NCBI RefSeq assembly: GCF_001577835.2
Contig: NC_029526.1
Location: 1,395,510 to 1,459,509 of the forward strand
Length of the DNA stretch: 64,000 bases
From: Coturnix japonica
Taxonomy: Eukaryota; Chordata; Aves; Galliformes; Phasianidae
Reading direction: 5' to 3'
Under the pieces are notes generated by a model. That model was given only the letters and a program-made list of their open reading frames with translations. It did not search any database and was not told where the DNA came from. Positions 1 through 19,483 of the stretch are shown here, in pieces; the first letter of the stretch is position 1; every line of letters starts with the position of its first letter. Both the position numbers and the translations under genes were made by a program.

Positions 1-509
1 GCATCCCACTGACCCCTCCATCCCATAACAACACAGGCCAGATGTGCTCCCCATGCCGGACAAAGCCATAGTGCTGTCCCTGCTGGGCAGTGGTGAGGAC
101 ACAGGTGGCCACACATGATACCACCAGCACAGGGCACCCAGCACCAGCGGGTCTCTCTTAATGGTGTCCTAATGGTGTCTTAATGGTGTCCCCCACCATA
201 GCAGGGACCCTGCTCACCTCTGCCTGGGGAAGTTGAGCCTCCATCCCTCTCCCTACATGTCTATGTGCCCCATTTCAAGGCCGTTCTCCCCTCGCTGGCC
301 CGAAGTTGACCCGTAGTTCTGATTTGCTCCGGCAAAAGAGTTTGTTGTGCTGGAAAGGAAAACAAGCAATTCATCATTTCTATCTCTTTTCTCTGGTTCT
401 TGGGTGTTTGAATGGGGGCACAGAGGGTCAGCTCCATATTGGAGCTTTGTGGGGGTCTCAGCAGCTCCAAACAGGCAGAACTCAGCAGAAAAAAGAAAAT
501 ACAACCCAT
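1..509. other. No recognised gene; flank downstream of EXOSC6
   Basis: I see no exon that I can support in this stretch. It is moderately GC-rich with short open frames on both strands, none matching a family I recognise. It lies past the EXOSC6 poly(A) signal, so it is probably intergenic or belongs to a neighbour that starts outside the window. Confidence 0.4.
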
Positions 510-515
510 TTTATT
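510..515 (-). terminator. EXOSC6: Poly(A) signal of EXOSC6
   Basis: AATAAA on the minus strand, about 340 bp past the EXOSC6 stop codon. It is the first canonical signal downstream and fixes a 3' UTR of roughly 350-370 bases. Confidence 0.6.
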
Positions 516-857
516 GTACAAACTCAAAACGACACAGCACACAACAGTCCCTTCTGCCAGCCCAGGGCACCACGGGGGCAGTCACTGAGGGATGGGGTGG
601 TGGTGGGGTGTTGTGGTGTCTCCAGCAGCACCGGGGGCAGCTCTGGGGGGTCTGTGGTGGCATCCAAAGCAGTCCAGGGGGGTCTGTGTTGGTCTCAGGC
701 AAACCCTGAAGGTTCTGGATGGCACTGGGGGTGTCTGGGTCTCAGCAGCAGTCCTGGGTGTCTCCAGGTAAGGCCTGAGGGGTCTCCAGCACCACCATGG
801 GCAGCTCCGGGGGTCTCCGGTGGCACCGAGGGCGGCTCCAGCGGCTCCCCGTTGCCG

Positions 858-1688
858 TCACGCCCCGTCCCGGCGGCGCGCAGCCCGCAGCAGGCAGTGC
901 CGTAACACGGGGTAGATGCGCTGACACCCCTCCACGCCGAGGCGCAGCGCCGCCCCCCAGCCCTCGGTCTCCCCGCCGCGCCCCCCGCCCAGCACGGCCG
1001 ACAGCTGGTTGAGGGCGGGCAGCAGCGCCACCGTCAGGCGGGCGGCGGCCCCGCGCTCCTCGTCCTCCCCGGGCTGCAGCAGCCACGGCCCCGCCGCGGA
1101 CCCGTGGCCGTGTGGGAGCGGGGGGCGGCACAGCGCGCAGCCCACGGCCAGGTCGTACATCTCCACCCCGGCGTCGGCCAACGCCAGCGACGCGGCGCTG
1201 ATGGCGGCGGCCAGCGCGGACCCCCCGTCCTGCAGCAGCAGCGCGCTGACCGCCAGCCGAGCCCGCGGGTACCGGGACAGCCGCACCGCCGGCTCCAGCG
1301 CCTCCCGCAGCGCCGCCGCCGCCTCCCGCTCCGCCTCCCGCTCCGCCGCCCCCCCGGGCCTGGGCCGGGCCCCGCGGGCGCAGAACGGAGCCCGTCGGAA
1401 GTCGCACACGAGCCGCCCCGCTGCCACCGCCCCGCCCGGCTCTGCCGCCTCCCTCGGTCCCCAGGCGGCGCACAGCACCTTCGTGCCGCCGCTCAGCTCC
1501 ACGTACGCCGAACCCTCCGCCTGGCTCAGCAGCCCCGCGCGGGCGAACAGCGGCCGCAGCGCGCAGGGATCCCGCGGCGCCGCCCCGCTCTGCTCAGCCT
1601 CATCATCCCCATCCCGGAGCTGCGCTGCCCAAAGCTCCGGCGGCTGCGAGTCCTCCGGGCCGTGCAGGCGGCGGTGATCGAGCGGCAT
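858..1688 (-). CDS. EXOSC6: Exosome complex component MTR3 (EXOSC6), single exon, 276 aa
   Basis: EXOSC6 (MTR3) is one of six RNase PH-like subunits forming the hexameric ring of the RNA exosome, which threads RNA toward the catalytic subunits in nucleus and cytoplasm. In vertebrates the ring itself is catalytically dead. The protein starts MPLDHRRLHGPEDSQPP, very close to the human N-terminus, and carries the RNase PH signatures GTKVLCA, VCDFRRAPF, DGGSALAAA and ALADAGVEMYDL, ending in the conserved EGCQRIYPVL block. Its 276 residues compare with 272 in human, and it is intronless as in mammals. The start at 1688 was chosen by homology; the frame stays open 42 codons further upstream to another ATG, but that extension has no counterpart. 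Base composition is strongly GC-rich, typical of a CpG-island gene. It sits directly downstream of AARS1 on the same strand. Confidence 0.97.
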   Translation of the reverse strand: MPLDHRRLHGPEDSQPPELWAAQLRDGDDEAEQSGAAPRDPCALRPLFARAGLLSQAEGSAYVELSGGTKVLCAAWGPREAAEPGGAVAAGRLVCDFRRAPFCARGARPRPGGAAEREAEREAAAALREALEPAVRLSRYPRARLAVSALLLQDGGSALAAAISAASLALADAGVEMYDLAVGCALCRPPLPHGHGSAAGPWLLQPGEDEERGAAARLTVALLPALNQLSAVLGGGRGGETEGWGAALRLGVEGCQRIYPVLRHCLLRAARRRDGA

Positions 1689-1885
1689 GGCGAGGGGGGA
1701 AGCGGGACGGATGGAGGAGGAGCCCCGGCTGCTCCGCTCCGCCCTCGGCCCCGCGGGGCAGCTCCGCAGCGCCCGAGCTCGTACAGCGGCCGAGAGGGGA
1801 ACGTGGGGAACCATAGAGCGGCGAGGAGCTGCCCTGATGTGGGGTGTCAGCAGCCCTGAGGGACAACGCCTTCTTGATTCTATCG
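1689..1885 (-). promoter_or_regulatory. Compact EXOSC6 promoter / AARS1 3' end interval
   Basis: This interval of about 200 bp must hold both the end of the AARS1 transcript (poly(A) signal at 1886-1891) and the EXOSC6 transcription start. It is GC- and CpG-rich up to about 1800. I saw no TATA box. The promoter role is inferred from position only. Confidence 0.45.
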
Positions 1886-1891
1886 TTTATT
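1886..1891 (-). terminator. AARS1: Poly(A) signal of AARS1
   Basis: AATAAA on the minus strand, 58 bp past the AARS1 stop codon. It implies a very short 3' UTR of about 80 bases. Confidence 0.7.
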
Positions 1892-1948
1892 GGATGCGGG
1901 GCTCATACAGCAAACCAAAGGGTAATTAGGGGGGATGTGGGGTTCCCA

Positions 1949-11880
<9,932 letters not shown>

Positions 11881-12158
11881 CTCGGAGCTGCGGGCTCACA
11901 GCGCTCAGGTGTGACTGCAGCAGGGCTGCGGGGACAGAGCAAAGCGCTCATCAGGGCTCTCATCACCTTCACCCCCCCACAATGACCCAGCGGACCCGGC
12001 CCAAACCCCAGCATCCCTGAGGTGCCGCTTCCCCTGGCGCTGTATGAGCCGTGCTCAGCGCTGTCAGGCCGCCCAGCCCCGCTCCATGCTCCATGCTCCC
12101 CTCAGACCCCTCAGCGCTGCCCAGCCCCGGCCCGCAGCCCCCCGCCCTGTCGGCCTAC

Positions 12159-12237
12159 CTCGCCGGGCACCTCCGCCCCACGCTGCGCACACCCGGCCTG
12201 GCCGCCGCAGCGCCCGCAGTGCAGGGATCCGGCCGCT
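12159..12237 (-). other. AARS1: Probable untranslated first exon of AARS1
   Basis: On the minus strand a consensus-like donor (CGAG then GTAGGC) falls at 12158/12159, and the nearest 3' partner is the acceptor region before the coding start at 11880. The 5' limit is not visible; I place it downstream of the CCAAT box at 12239-12243. Inference from one splice site and promoter context. Confidence 0.45.
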
Positions 12238-12238
12238 G

Positions 12239-12400
12239 ATTGGCTGCGTGAGCCGTCGCTCAGCAGACGCCCCGCCCACCAGTCCTATCCCTGCCGAGGG
12301 GCGGGCCGCGCGACGGCTGATGCAATGGCGGAACGCAGGGGTCACGTGACGCGGGCTGCGTGAAGCCGGGCAGGGCGCCGCCATTTTGTAGTGGCCACGC
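12239..12400 (-). promoter_or_regulatory. AARS1: AARS1 promoter region with CCAAT box, ATF4-type CARE and E-box
   Basis: A CpG-rich block just upstream of the inferred first exon. Visible motifs: an inverted CCAAT (ATTGG on plus, 12239-12243); TGATGCAAT at 12318-12326, which fits the C/EBP-ATF response element consensus TGATGNAAN bound by ATF4; the perfect palindrome GTCACGTGAC at 12341-12350, a USF/TFE-type E-box; and a YY1-like GCCGCCATTTT at about 12377-12387. AARS1 is a known ATF4 target in mammals, so the CARE suggests that induction on amino-acid shortage is conserved. No TATA box is seen. Confidence 0.65.
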
Positions 12401-13486
12401 TGGGCTCAATGGAGGGGCTGGGTTTGGTGGCTGTCGGCTGTCACTGTTGATGCAGGGCGTTCAGACCAGCACTGAGCTGACCTGACACACAGGAACTCAA
12501 CACAGCACGGCTCCCATCCTGAGTCACTGTCATCATAGAACGAACACAAGTCATGGTCCAAACCAACACAGTGCTATGGATGTTCCATTCCATGAATGGT
12601 TCCCGGGTGCCTTTTAGCCTTGGACTCATCAAGATTAGCTTCATCTCTTCCCCACAGCTTCTCTTATGGGCCCATTAGGGATCGTGTGGCCCCAGGCTCT
12701 GTTCCTGAGCCATGAACACACCTGTATTGCTATCAGCCATGTCCATAGGTCACTTGCTGCTTGCCTCTCCCTGCTCTGCTGGCCTGCAGCCATTCCTGCT
12801 CCTTCAGCCATCCCCTTCCCAAGGAAAGAACCTGGAAGGAAAAGAGGAAACTCCAGTCTTGTTGGTTAGCGATGACAGCTCTGGAGCAGGCAAGTCCGTG
12901 CAGAGCAATTGCTTTGCATGGCTGATGACGCCCTCCATAACGCCTCTTTAGGTGCTTTTGCTTTGTTGCACCTGCTGTTCTGCTGGGCATCCGAGCACTG
13001 TCCTTCCCTGGATGATGGGTGTTAATGTGAGGATGGGGAGAAGGGTGAGGGCTGTGGGCAGCTGGGGGGGCTTCTCTACTGACTCCTGGGGGAAAGCAGG
13101 CATACGGAATGAACTTGCTGCAACCTCAGTCCCACAAACAGGACCTGCTCATGTCCCTTCCATTTCTTGGTAGTGTTTCCGAGCGCAGTTCCAAGCTCTG
13201 AATGGATGTGATCCTTCTCCTGTGGTTGCATGGATTTGGGATCTGGGGCTTTGTAGAAGTCAAGTCTTGGGGAGCTGGCAACGCAAGTAGAGCTATCACT
13301 CCATGACATGCTCCCACCCCAGTCCCAGGGCAGCCAAGGTGCCGGGGCTGCTGCTGGCACCGTCACTGTCCCCATAGGTACCCAAAGCCACTCCCTGGGC
13401 TGTGCCTTTTCTCCTCTTCATGCCAAGCAGGCAGCATTTCAACTGGGAGCACCAGTCACCGCTGTGACTGTCTCACCCCCTTGGAG
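12401..13486. other. Intergenic, AARS1 promoter to C-factor-like dehydrogenase
   Basis: About 1.1 kb of ordinary composition with no exon that I can support. It probably holds the promoter and any 5' UTR of the plus-strand dehydrogenase. A candidate TATA or CpG island is not evident. Confidence 0.4.
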
Positions 13487-16022
13487 ATGGCCATGCTGGC
13501 TCAGAGCGTTCTAGTGACGGGGTCCAACCGGGGCATTGGGCTGGAGCTGGTGAGGCAGCTCGCCGCCAGCCCCCAGCCCCCACAGCACATCTTTGCCACC
13601 TGCCGTGATGCCACTGGTCCAAGAGGGAAGGTCAGTGCATGGGGATGTCTACCAGCCATGGGAGCGAGGGGCATCGTGGCCCCTCCTGGGTGTCTGCTGG
13701 GAGCTTGGTTGGGTGCTCTGAGGGTGGGAGCAAGGTGGGCTGTGCCCAAGTGGTGCCCATGACCTTGGTGCTCACACTGAGCCAACCGCCCCCTTCTCCC
13801 TGCTGCCCATTCACCTGACAGCTTCCACAGCAAGAGCAAAGCCACCACGATCTGCTTCTTGGGGACAAGGATGGGATGGGTGGGAAGACCAGCAGTGCTG
13901 CCGGTGGCTTCTAACCCCCTGTTCCATGCCTTTGTCTCCAGGCCCTGCAAGAATTAGCTGCCCGGCACCCCAACATCAAGCTGATCCAGCTAGGTATGGT
14001 GTAACCCCTCTCCTGCATAAGGCACTGCTCCTCCTCCCTCTCCTGTGCCCTCCACTCACCTGGGGGCACAGCTATGGATGGTTTTGCCAGACCTTGGTGG
14101 TGGCAGCCACATGGCTGCAGCCTGGTGAGCTGGGATGTCTGCCAGGTTCAGTGACAAGTGGAATAAGGAGAGGACAAGGGCATGGGGGATAAAAGGGAGA
14201 GCAGCAGAGATTGGCACTTTGCATTGCCAGAGATGGGGAGTTCTGCTCCAGGCTGTCTTCCTCCATGTAAGGGAATGGCTTACTTCAAACCAACATGCGT
14301 TTCAGAAATGAAAGAAATTAACTCAAAAATGCCCACTGCATCCTTTCATTCTCCATTCCTTTCTTTCCCTTTCTAATCCCCTGATTTCTTCCATCTGAAG
14401 TGCATTTTGCTTTGTAGGCACCATTTCAGCCATTATGGAGAGAAGAAGTTGCCTTCAGCTAATTAGACTGGTGTCACAATAGGGACGTGCTTGTCCCACA
14501 TGCCTCGCCCCATTCTCCCTTGGAGCAATGACTCAGCCACTCCAAACACAGAAATTAATCATTCACCCAAGCCAGTGAATGACACCTGGAGTAATGGAGC
14601 TTGGAGCTCTGCTTGTTCATCATCCAAAAAAGAAGTCCCATACCATACCATTCCTATGCTGTATAGGGGGGCTGGACCCACAGCTGGGGCTGAAGTATCT
14701 GTAGATAAGAGAAGGATGGGAATCAAAGTCTGCAAGCAAAGGCTGTATGTTGTATCCTGGAAAGTGGTGCAAGATGTATTTTAGCATGCTGGAAAATGGT
14801 CACTCTGAATGACCCGTCAGAGTGGGTATCAACCAGGAAAGATCAGAATATTAGGAACATAACAAATATTTCTTCAATACAACAGCAAGACCTATGGAGA
14901 AAGTCTCCATGAGTGTAGCTGTAGTGTTCCTGCAGGCAGCACTTACCAAATAACCTCTCAAGTCCATAAAGTAAATGCAGTCACGTTCCTCTTTTTGCCC
15001 TGCAGACACGGTGGACTTGCCCAGCATCCGCGGAGCCGTGCAGGCTGTGGAGACTCATCTGGAGGGCCAGGGCTTGAACCTGCTCATCAACAATGCTGGC
15101 GTTGGCTCGCAGGCCACGCTGCAGTCTGTGGATGCACAGGAGATGCTCACCACGTTTGCAGTCAATGTGGTTGGGCCCCTGCAGGTTGCCAAGGTGTGTA
15201 TGGGGTAGAGCTGCACCACTGTGGCCTGTAGTCATGGCATGAGGACATCCAGAGCAGGGCTGAACCCCAGGCTCTGTACTAGCAGAGCTCTAATGCGTGT
15301 CTGTTTGCCAGGAGTTCCTGCCACTCTTGGAGAAGGCAGCAAAAGATGCAGGGACGGAGGGGCTGAGCTGCAGCAGGGCAGCCATCATCAATATGTCTTC
15401 CAAAGTGGGCTCCATCGGGCTTTGTCTTGGTGTGCTGGAGGCCCCCATGTACCCATACCGTGCCAGCAAGGTGAGAGGGCAGGTGGGGGGAATTGGGGAT
15501 GGTCCCCCATGGAGCCCGTGGTCCGGGCATCCCTTGCTTGGTCCTACAAGCATGAGCACTCAGAGCACCAACCTGGGCCGTGCTCATGCTATCTGACTCT
15601 TCCAGGCTGCCCAGAACATGGTGACCAGGTGCCTGGCTGCAGAGCTCAGGGACAAAGGGATCTTGTGTGCGGCGATCCATCCTGGCTGGGTGAAGACTGA
15701 CATGGGGACAGAGCAGGTATGTCTCCTTCACACAGAGAGCAGTGGGCTGGCAAGAAGAAATAGTATCTCTATGGGCAGCCAGCCCTATTCAGGTTGGGAC
15801 AAAGGGGTACAGCAACTTCCCTGCACCCTCCAGGATGGTCAATCCCTGCAGCTCTCCCTGCCCATCACAGGCTGTGGCAGTGATGCTGTTCCTTTTCCTC
15901 TCCCACAGGCACCCATGACAGTGGAGCGCAGCATGCAGGGCATTCTGGAGGTGCTGGGCAGCCTTTCACAGGAGGCCTGTGGGGCCTTCCTGGACTGGGA
16001 AGGGAACTGCCTGCCCTGGTGA
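13487..16022 (+). CDS. C-factor-like short-chain dehydrogenase/reductase, 6 exons, 255 aa
   Basis: A classical SDR of the C-factor (Myxococcus C-signal-like, sniffer-related) group, expected to be a soluble NAD(P)H-dependent carbonyl reductase; the substrate cannot be told from sequence. Exons: 13487-13630, 13942-13993, 15006-15193, 15312-15470, 15606-15716, 15909-16022; 768 nt in phase. Near the N-terminus is the cofactor motif TGSNRGIG (residues 11-18). NNAG follows at 94-97, the IINMSS segment carries the catalytic Ser (about 157), and the catalytic YRASK gives Tyr177 and Lys181. PGWVKTDM then matches the usual SDR Pro-Gly stretch, and the protein ends DWEGNCLPW. All catalytic residues are present. 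The start ATG at 13487 is the first in frame; another Met lies two codons on. It is convergent with a second, similar gene on the minus strand. Confidence 0.9.
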
Positions 16023-16452
16023 TGCCAGCTCAGCCCACCCATGTCACTCTTCCCCACTCACGGACATGGGCAAAAGCTTCTCCCCATTCCCCACCCCATG
16101 TGCAGCCACTTGGTGCCCTGCATCCTAGCTTTGCATAACTCTATATCCCACCCCGACCTGAGCCCTCATAGGGAACCCTTGCTGGACAGATCCTATGCTC
16201 CCCACTCACCTGTGCTGCTCCCAGCCCTGGGCAGCCCACCTCCTGAGAGGCAGGTATTGGCCTTTCTGGAAGGGATGCTTCCAGCACTGACATTTGTCAC
16301 ATGAGGGGACACCCGGCAGTGGATGTGGTTGGGAGCTGATGCACACACATGAGGGGTGGGACACCCTGGGAAGGGGCTGCCCTCCATGAGGCTTCACAGA
16401 GCCTGCTGTGCTCACAGTTGGAGCCAAGAGCATTGCTGTTGTCAGAGCTGGG
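16023..16452. other. Interval between the two convergent dehydrogenase genes
   Basis: It contains the 3' UTR of the plus-strand gene. I found no canonical AATAAA on the plus strand here, so its cleavage site is not defined. No coding sequence is seen. Confidence 0.4.
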
Positions 16453-16458
16453 TTTATT
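16453..16458 (-). terminator. Poly(A) signal of the minus-strand dehydrogenase
   Basis: AATAAA on the minus strand, 74 bp past the stop codon at 16532. Its presence argues that the gene is or was a normally transcribed locus and not a processed copy. Confidence 0.65.
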
Positions 16459-16531
16459 GAGGGGGAAGCAGAGGGGAGGCAGCAGCAGAGGGGCCACTGT
16501 CAGGATGCAGGCAGGAGGCCGGGCCAGCACG

Positions 16532-18203
16532 TCACCAGGCCACAACGTTCCCTTCCCAGTCCAGGAAGGAGCCGCTGTCCTTGTCGGAGAGGTTGGAGAG
16601 CACCTTCAGCATCCCTCCTATGCTGGCATCCACAGTCAGCGGGGGCTGCAGGGCAGAGGGAGAAACACAGGCATGTGTGCCCAAGGTCCCAGGGCAGGGA
16701 GAGCTGCCATGGTGCTGATGGAGCAGGGCCCCTGGGGGGTGTTGGTGCAGGGCTCCGGGAGACAGCAGCCTCCCATGGGAAACAGCACAGGCTGTGTATA
16801 GACCCAATATGGGGAGGCTCCTACCGTGTGTCCGGCTGCGCTCCCCATGTCTGTTTGTACCCATCCAGGATGGAAAGCAACGCAGAGGATGCCGTGTTCC
16901 CGGTAGCCCATGGACTGGCACCTGGTGAGCATGTTGAGAGCAGCCTGTGGGAGACAGCACAGGGATCAGGTGGGGATGAGAAGGTGCAGCATGGGGACAC
17001 CTGCAGATCCCACGGCCAGGCAGGGGAAAAGAAGGATATTTTCACTCCCCAGAGTGTGGCAATACCTTACTGCAGCGGTATGAGACAATTTCCATTACAT
17101 CCCAACCAGCAAAAGAAGAAATGGATCCCCCAATGCTGGAGATGTTGATGATGGCTGCCTTGCTGCAGCTCATCCCAGAGCCCGGGCTCTCCTGGGCTGC
17201 CTTCTTCAGCAGGGGCAGGAACGCCTGTGGGGAGGGGAGAATCAGGGTTCCACACACAGGGGACAGGACCAGCTCTTCCCACAGCAGCAGTGCTGGCACC
17301 AGCACCATCAGCAGCCATCTTCCTTCCTCATCCCCGCAGCCCTTCCTCCTGCTCCAGGTTCCAGCTCCTCAGCACCAGCCCCTGTCCCACAACTTCTCAG
17401 AGCAGCTCAGGAGCACCAGGCAAAGCAGAGCCCCATCCCACCAGACCCTTCCTTCTGCCATAGGGGATCTCAGGGCCACAGGACAGGGACGTTCCTGGTG
17501 CCATGGGTGAGCACAGTACCTGGCCCAGCAGCAGGGGTGCGATGGTGTTGGTGGTGTACACGTCAGACATGTCCTTCAGTGTCTCGGTGTCAAGCGAGTT
17601 GGTCTTCAGAACAGCAGCGTTGTTGATGAGGAGGTTGAGCCCCGAGCCCTTGAGGCGCTCCCCGACGCTGGCTGCGGCCGCCTTGATGCTGGCGGGATCG
17701 GTGACTTCTGCAGAGGCGAGGTGGGGAGGTGAGTGCCCGCTGCCCTCGGTGTCTGCCAGCAGGCACAGTGCTGGGACAGAGCCCCTGCAGCAGGGCTGTG
17801 GGAGGATGCAGAGCCCAGAGAGCGGGGAGCCCAGGTGAGGGACCTTCAGCCTTTGGGCTGCGGCTGTGGCACGTACCGAGCGGGACGATGACCAGGTTGG
17901 GGTGCTTGGAGGCCAATTGCTGCAGCTCCTGTCAAAGACAGCTGATGTGAGCCACATGTCACGCTCTTTTCAGCACGGCTGACACTTTGCCCCCTGCCCT
18001 GTGGTACACAGTGCCAGATAAAGGCAGAAGCAGTAGAAGCAGCTCCCTGCCCAACCCCAAGGAGCCCTGGGCACTGTGCACAGCTTGTCCTGTTGCCATC
18101 CCTCCCAGCTCTCATGTGCTGATGCCCAGGGCTGCAGCTCCTTCATCATCTCATGATCCTTCACACCTCCCCTCTCCTGCACCAGCCCTGGGCTTGGGGG
18201 GGG

Positions 18204-18240
<37 letters not shown>

Positions 18241-18436
18241 CCCCCCCCCACCTTCAGTCGCTCCAGCCCAGCCCAGGCCTTCACCTGTGCTCTGCTGTCC
18301 CGTTGGGCGTCCCGACAAGTTAGCCAAAGACCCACTCAGGTGGGTTTGGCAGTGCCAGCAGGTGCCGGACAAAGCCCAGGCCGATGCCCCTGTTGGCCCC
18401 AGTCACCAGAACGGAGCGAAAACAAACTCCAGCCAT
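16532..18436 (-). CDS. C-factor-like short-chain dehydrogenase/reductase 2, frame broken in exon 1 of this sequence
   Basis: Paralogue of the gene at 13487-16022, in inverted orientation. Exons in transcript order: 18285-18436, 17877-17928, 17520-17707, 17066-17224, 16825-16944, 16532-16645. Five of the six exons read cleanly. Motifs: TGANRGIG at the cofactor site, NNAA where the sister has NNAG, IINISS, catalytic YRCSK, HPGWVQTDMG, and a terminus DWEGNVVAW. Exon 1 is 152 nt and should be 150: after the codons for PPEWVF the reference has TTTGGCTAACTT, and two surplus single bases there (a G and an A) create an immediate stop. The expected ATCRD segment reads correctly in the shifted frame right afterwards. 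Splice sites, phases and poly(A) signal are intact, so either the consensus is wrong at this point or the gene was disabled recently. Without the two bases the protein would have 260 residues. Confidence 0.82.
18196..18249. repeat. Stacked homopolymers (G10, T33, AT, C9)
   Basis: A run of ten G, thirty-three T, then A, T and nine C lies in intron 1 of the minus-strand dehydrogenase, about 35 bp past its first donor. The G and C runs are complementary and could pair around the T tract. Such a tract is hard to sequence, and its copy numbers should not be trusted. Confidence 0.9.
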
Positions 18437-19483
18437 ACTGCTCCGTCTGCCTCCGTGCTGACAGCGCACTGCCTGCAGGTGCCTTTTAGTACTCAGTTAT
18501 CTCATGCCTTCCCGTGAGGTCTTGCATCTGCTCTTTGCTCCACAAACTCTCTGCACAGTACCAGCCTCTTGGCTCTGCTCCACGCCCTGGATCCCCTTTT
18601 CCTGGTGGCTCAGTGACAGCAGGGGATCCCAGTGTCCTGCCAGGGCAGGGAATGACCAGGGTAGGAGGAGCTGATGCTCCCCTGGTGTTGATGCACGCTA
18701 TCCTTTGCCCCCTGAACAGCCACCTCTGCTCCCAAAGCTGATGCAGTACAAGCACCAGCTCGCCCGTGCAGGCACTTGGCTGCAGTTTGCTTGCTGCTCT
18801 TCATACCTCCCTCTTCTCTGCTCTACCGCAATGTGAGCCTGGTGGTTTTGCACCAGAACTACCTCTATATCTGCACTGAGCTGCCTCTTCTCACCATCCC
18901 ACTTGGGCCTATTCCCTTTGGGGCTGGATAGGTAAAGGTGGACTGTGTGTAGCATATTGGCCTCAATGTGCACAGCAGCCAGGAGAGGTAGCAGCCCTTC
19001 TGCCACTGTAATAGCTGGGAACCTCCCAGAACCTCTTGGAAACCTCTTGGTAATTCTATGATTCTATAAAACCCTCCAGAAGGGACCTTGTCCTAAAGCT
19101 CAGCCCTGCTATCAGCCATGAGCTGCAGCTGGAAGCACGATGGAAGGCCAGCAGTGATGCTCCCATTCGTGTATGAGCAGCACAACAAGCATCCAGCAGG
19201 GAGCAATGCCACTGGACCACGGCTACTACAGCTGCAGCACGACCCAGCCGAGCAGGGGGATGAAGAAACGGCTCGGTTCAATGGAGTGATGGGGAGGTGT
19301 GAGCAGCACCCGGGGTACTGCTTCAAATGGGGACTCCCAATAAACTCGGCTGCCTTCCACCACCGCTGTCCGGTCCCGGTTCCGAGCCCTACAGCACACG
19401 AGGCGGCTCCATGCCCGTTTCAGGCCGCCCCGCCCCGGATGCGGCCTCCCGGCTGCGCTTCCCCTTCCCGGCCGCGGGCGGCC
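18437..19483. other. Divergent interval between the minus-strand dehydrogenase and ACD
   Basis: About 1 kb separating two head-to-head genes. The left part is AT-balanced and has a small CR1 tip at about 19010-19072. The right part, from about 19330, turns GC- and CpG-rich and is the likely ACD promoter. The ACD reading frame stays open upstream of its ATG back to an ATG at 19118. No separate gene is supported. Confidence 0.5.
19010..19072 (+). mobile_element. CR1 LINE 3' tip
   Basis: Ends in the CR1-type tail ATTCTATGATTCTATAA preceded by degraded 3' sequence. Very short. Confidence 0.6.

Noticed and set aside
1-250. Possible exon of a neighbouring gene
   Set aside because: A donor-like CAG/GTGAG occurs on the minus strand at about 218-222, but I could not match the adjoining codons to any protein or find partner exons.
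742-1473. Long minus-strand frame of 243 codons overlapping EXOSC6
   Set aside because: It is an out-of-frame shadow in very GC-rich sequence; the protein is Arg/Gly/Ala-rich with no domain, and the EXOSC6 frame clearly carries the conserved protein.
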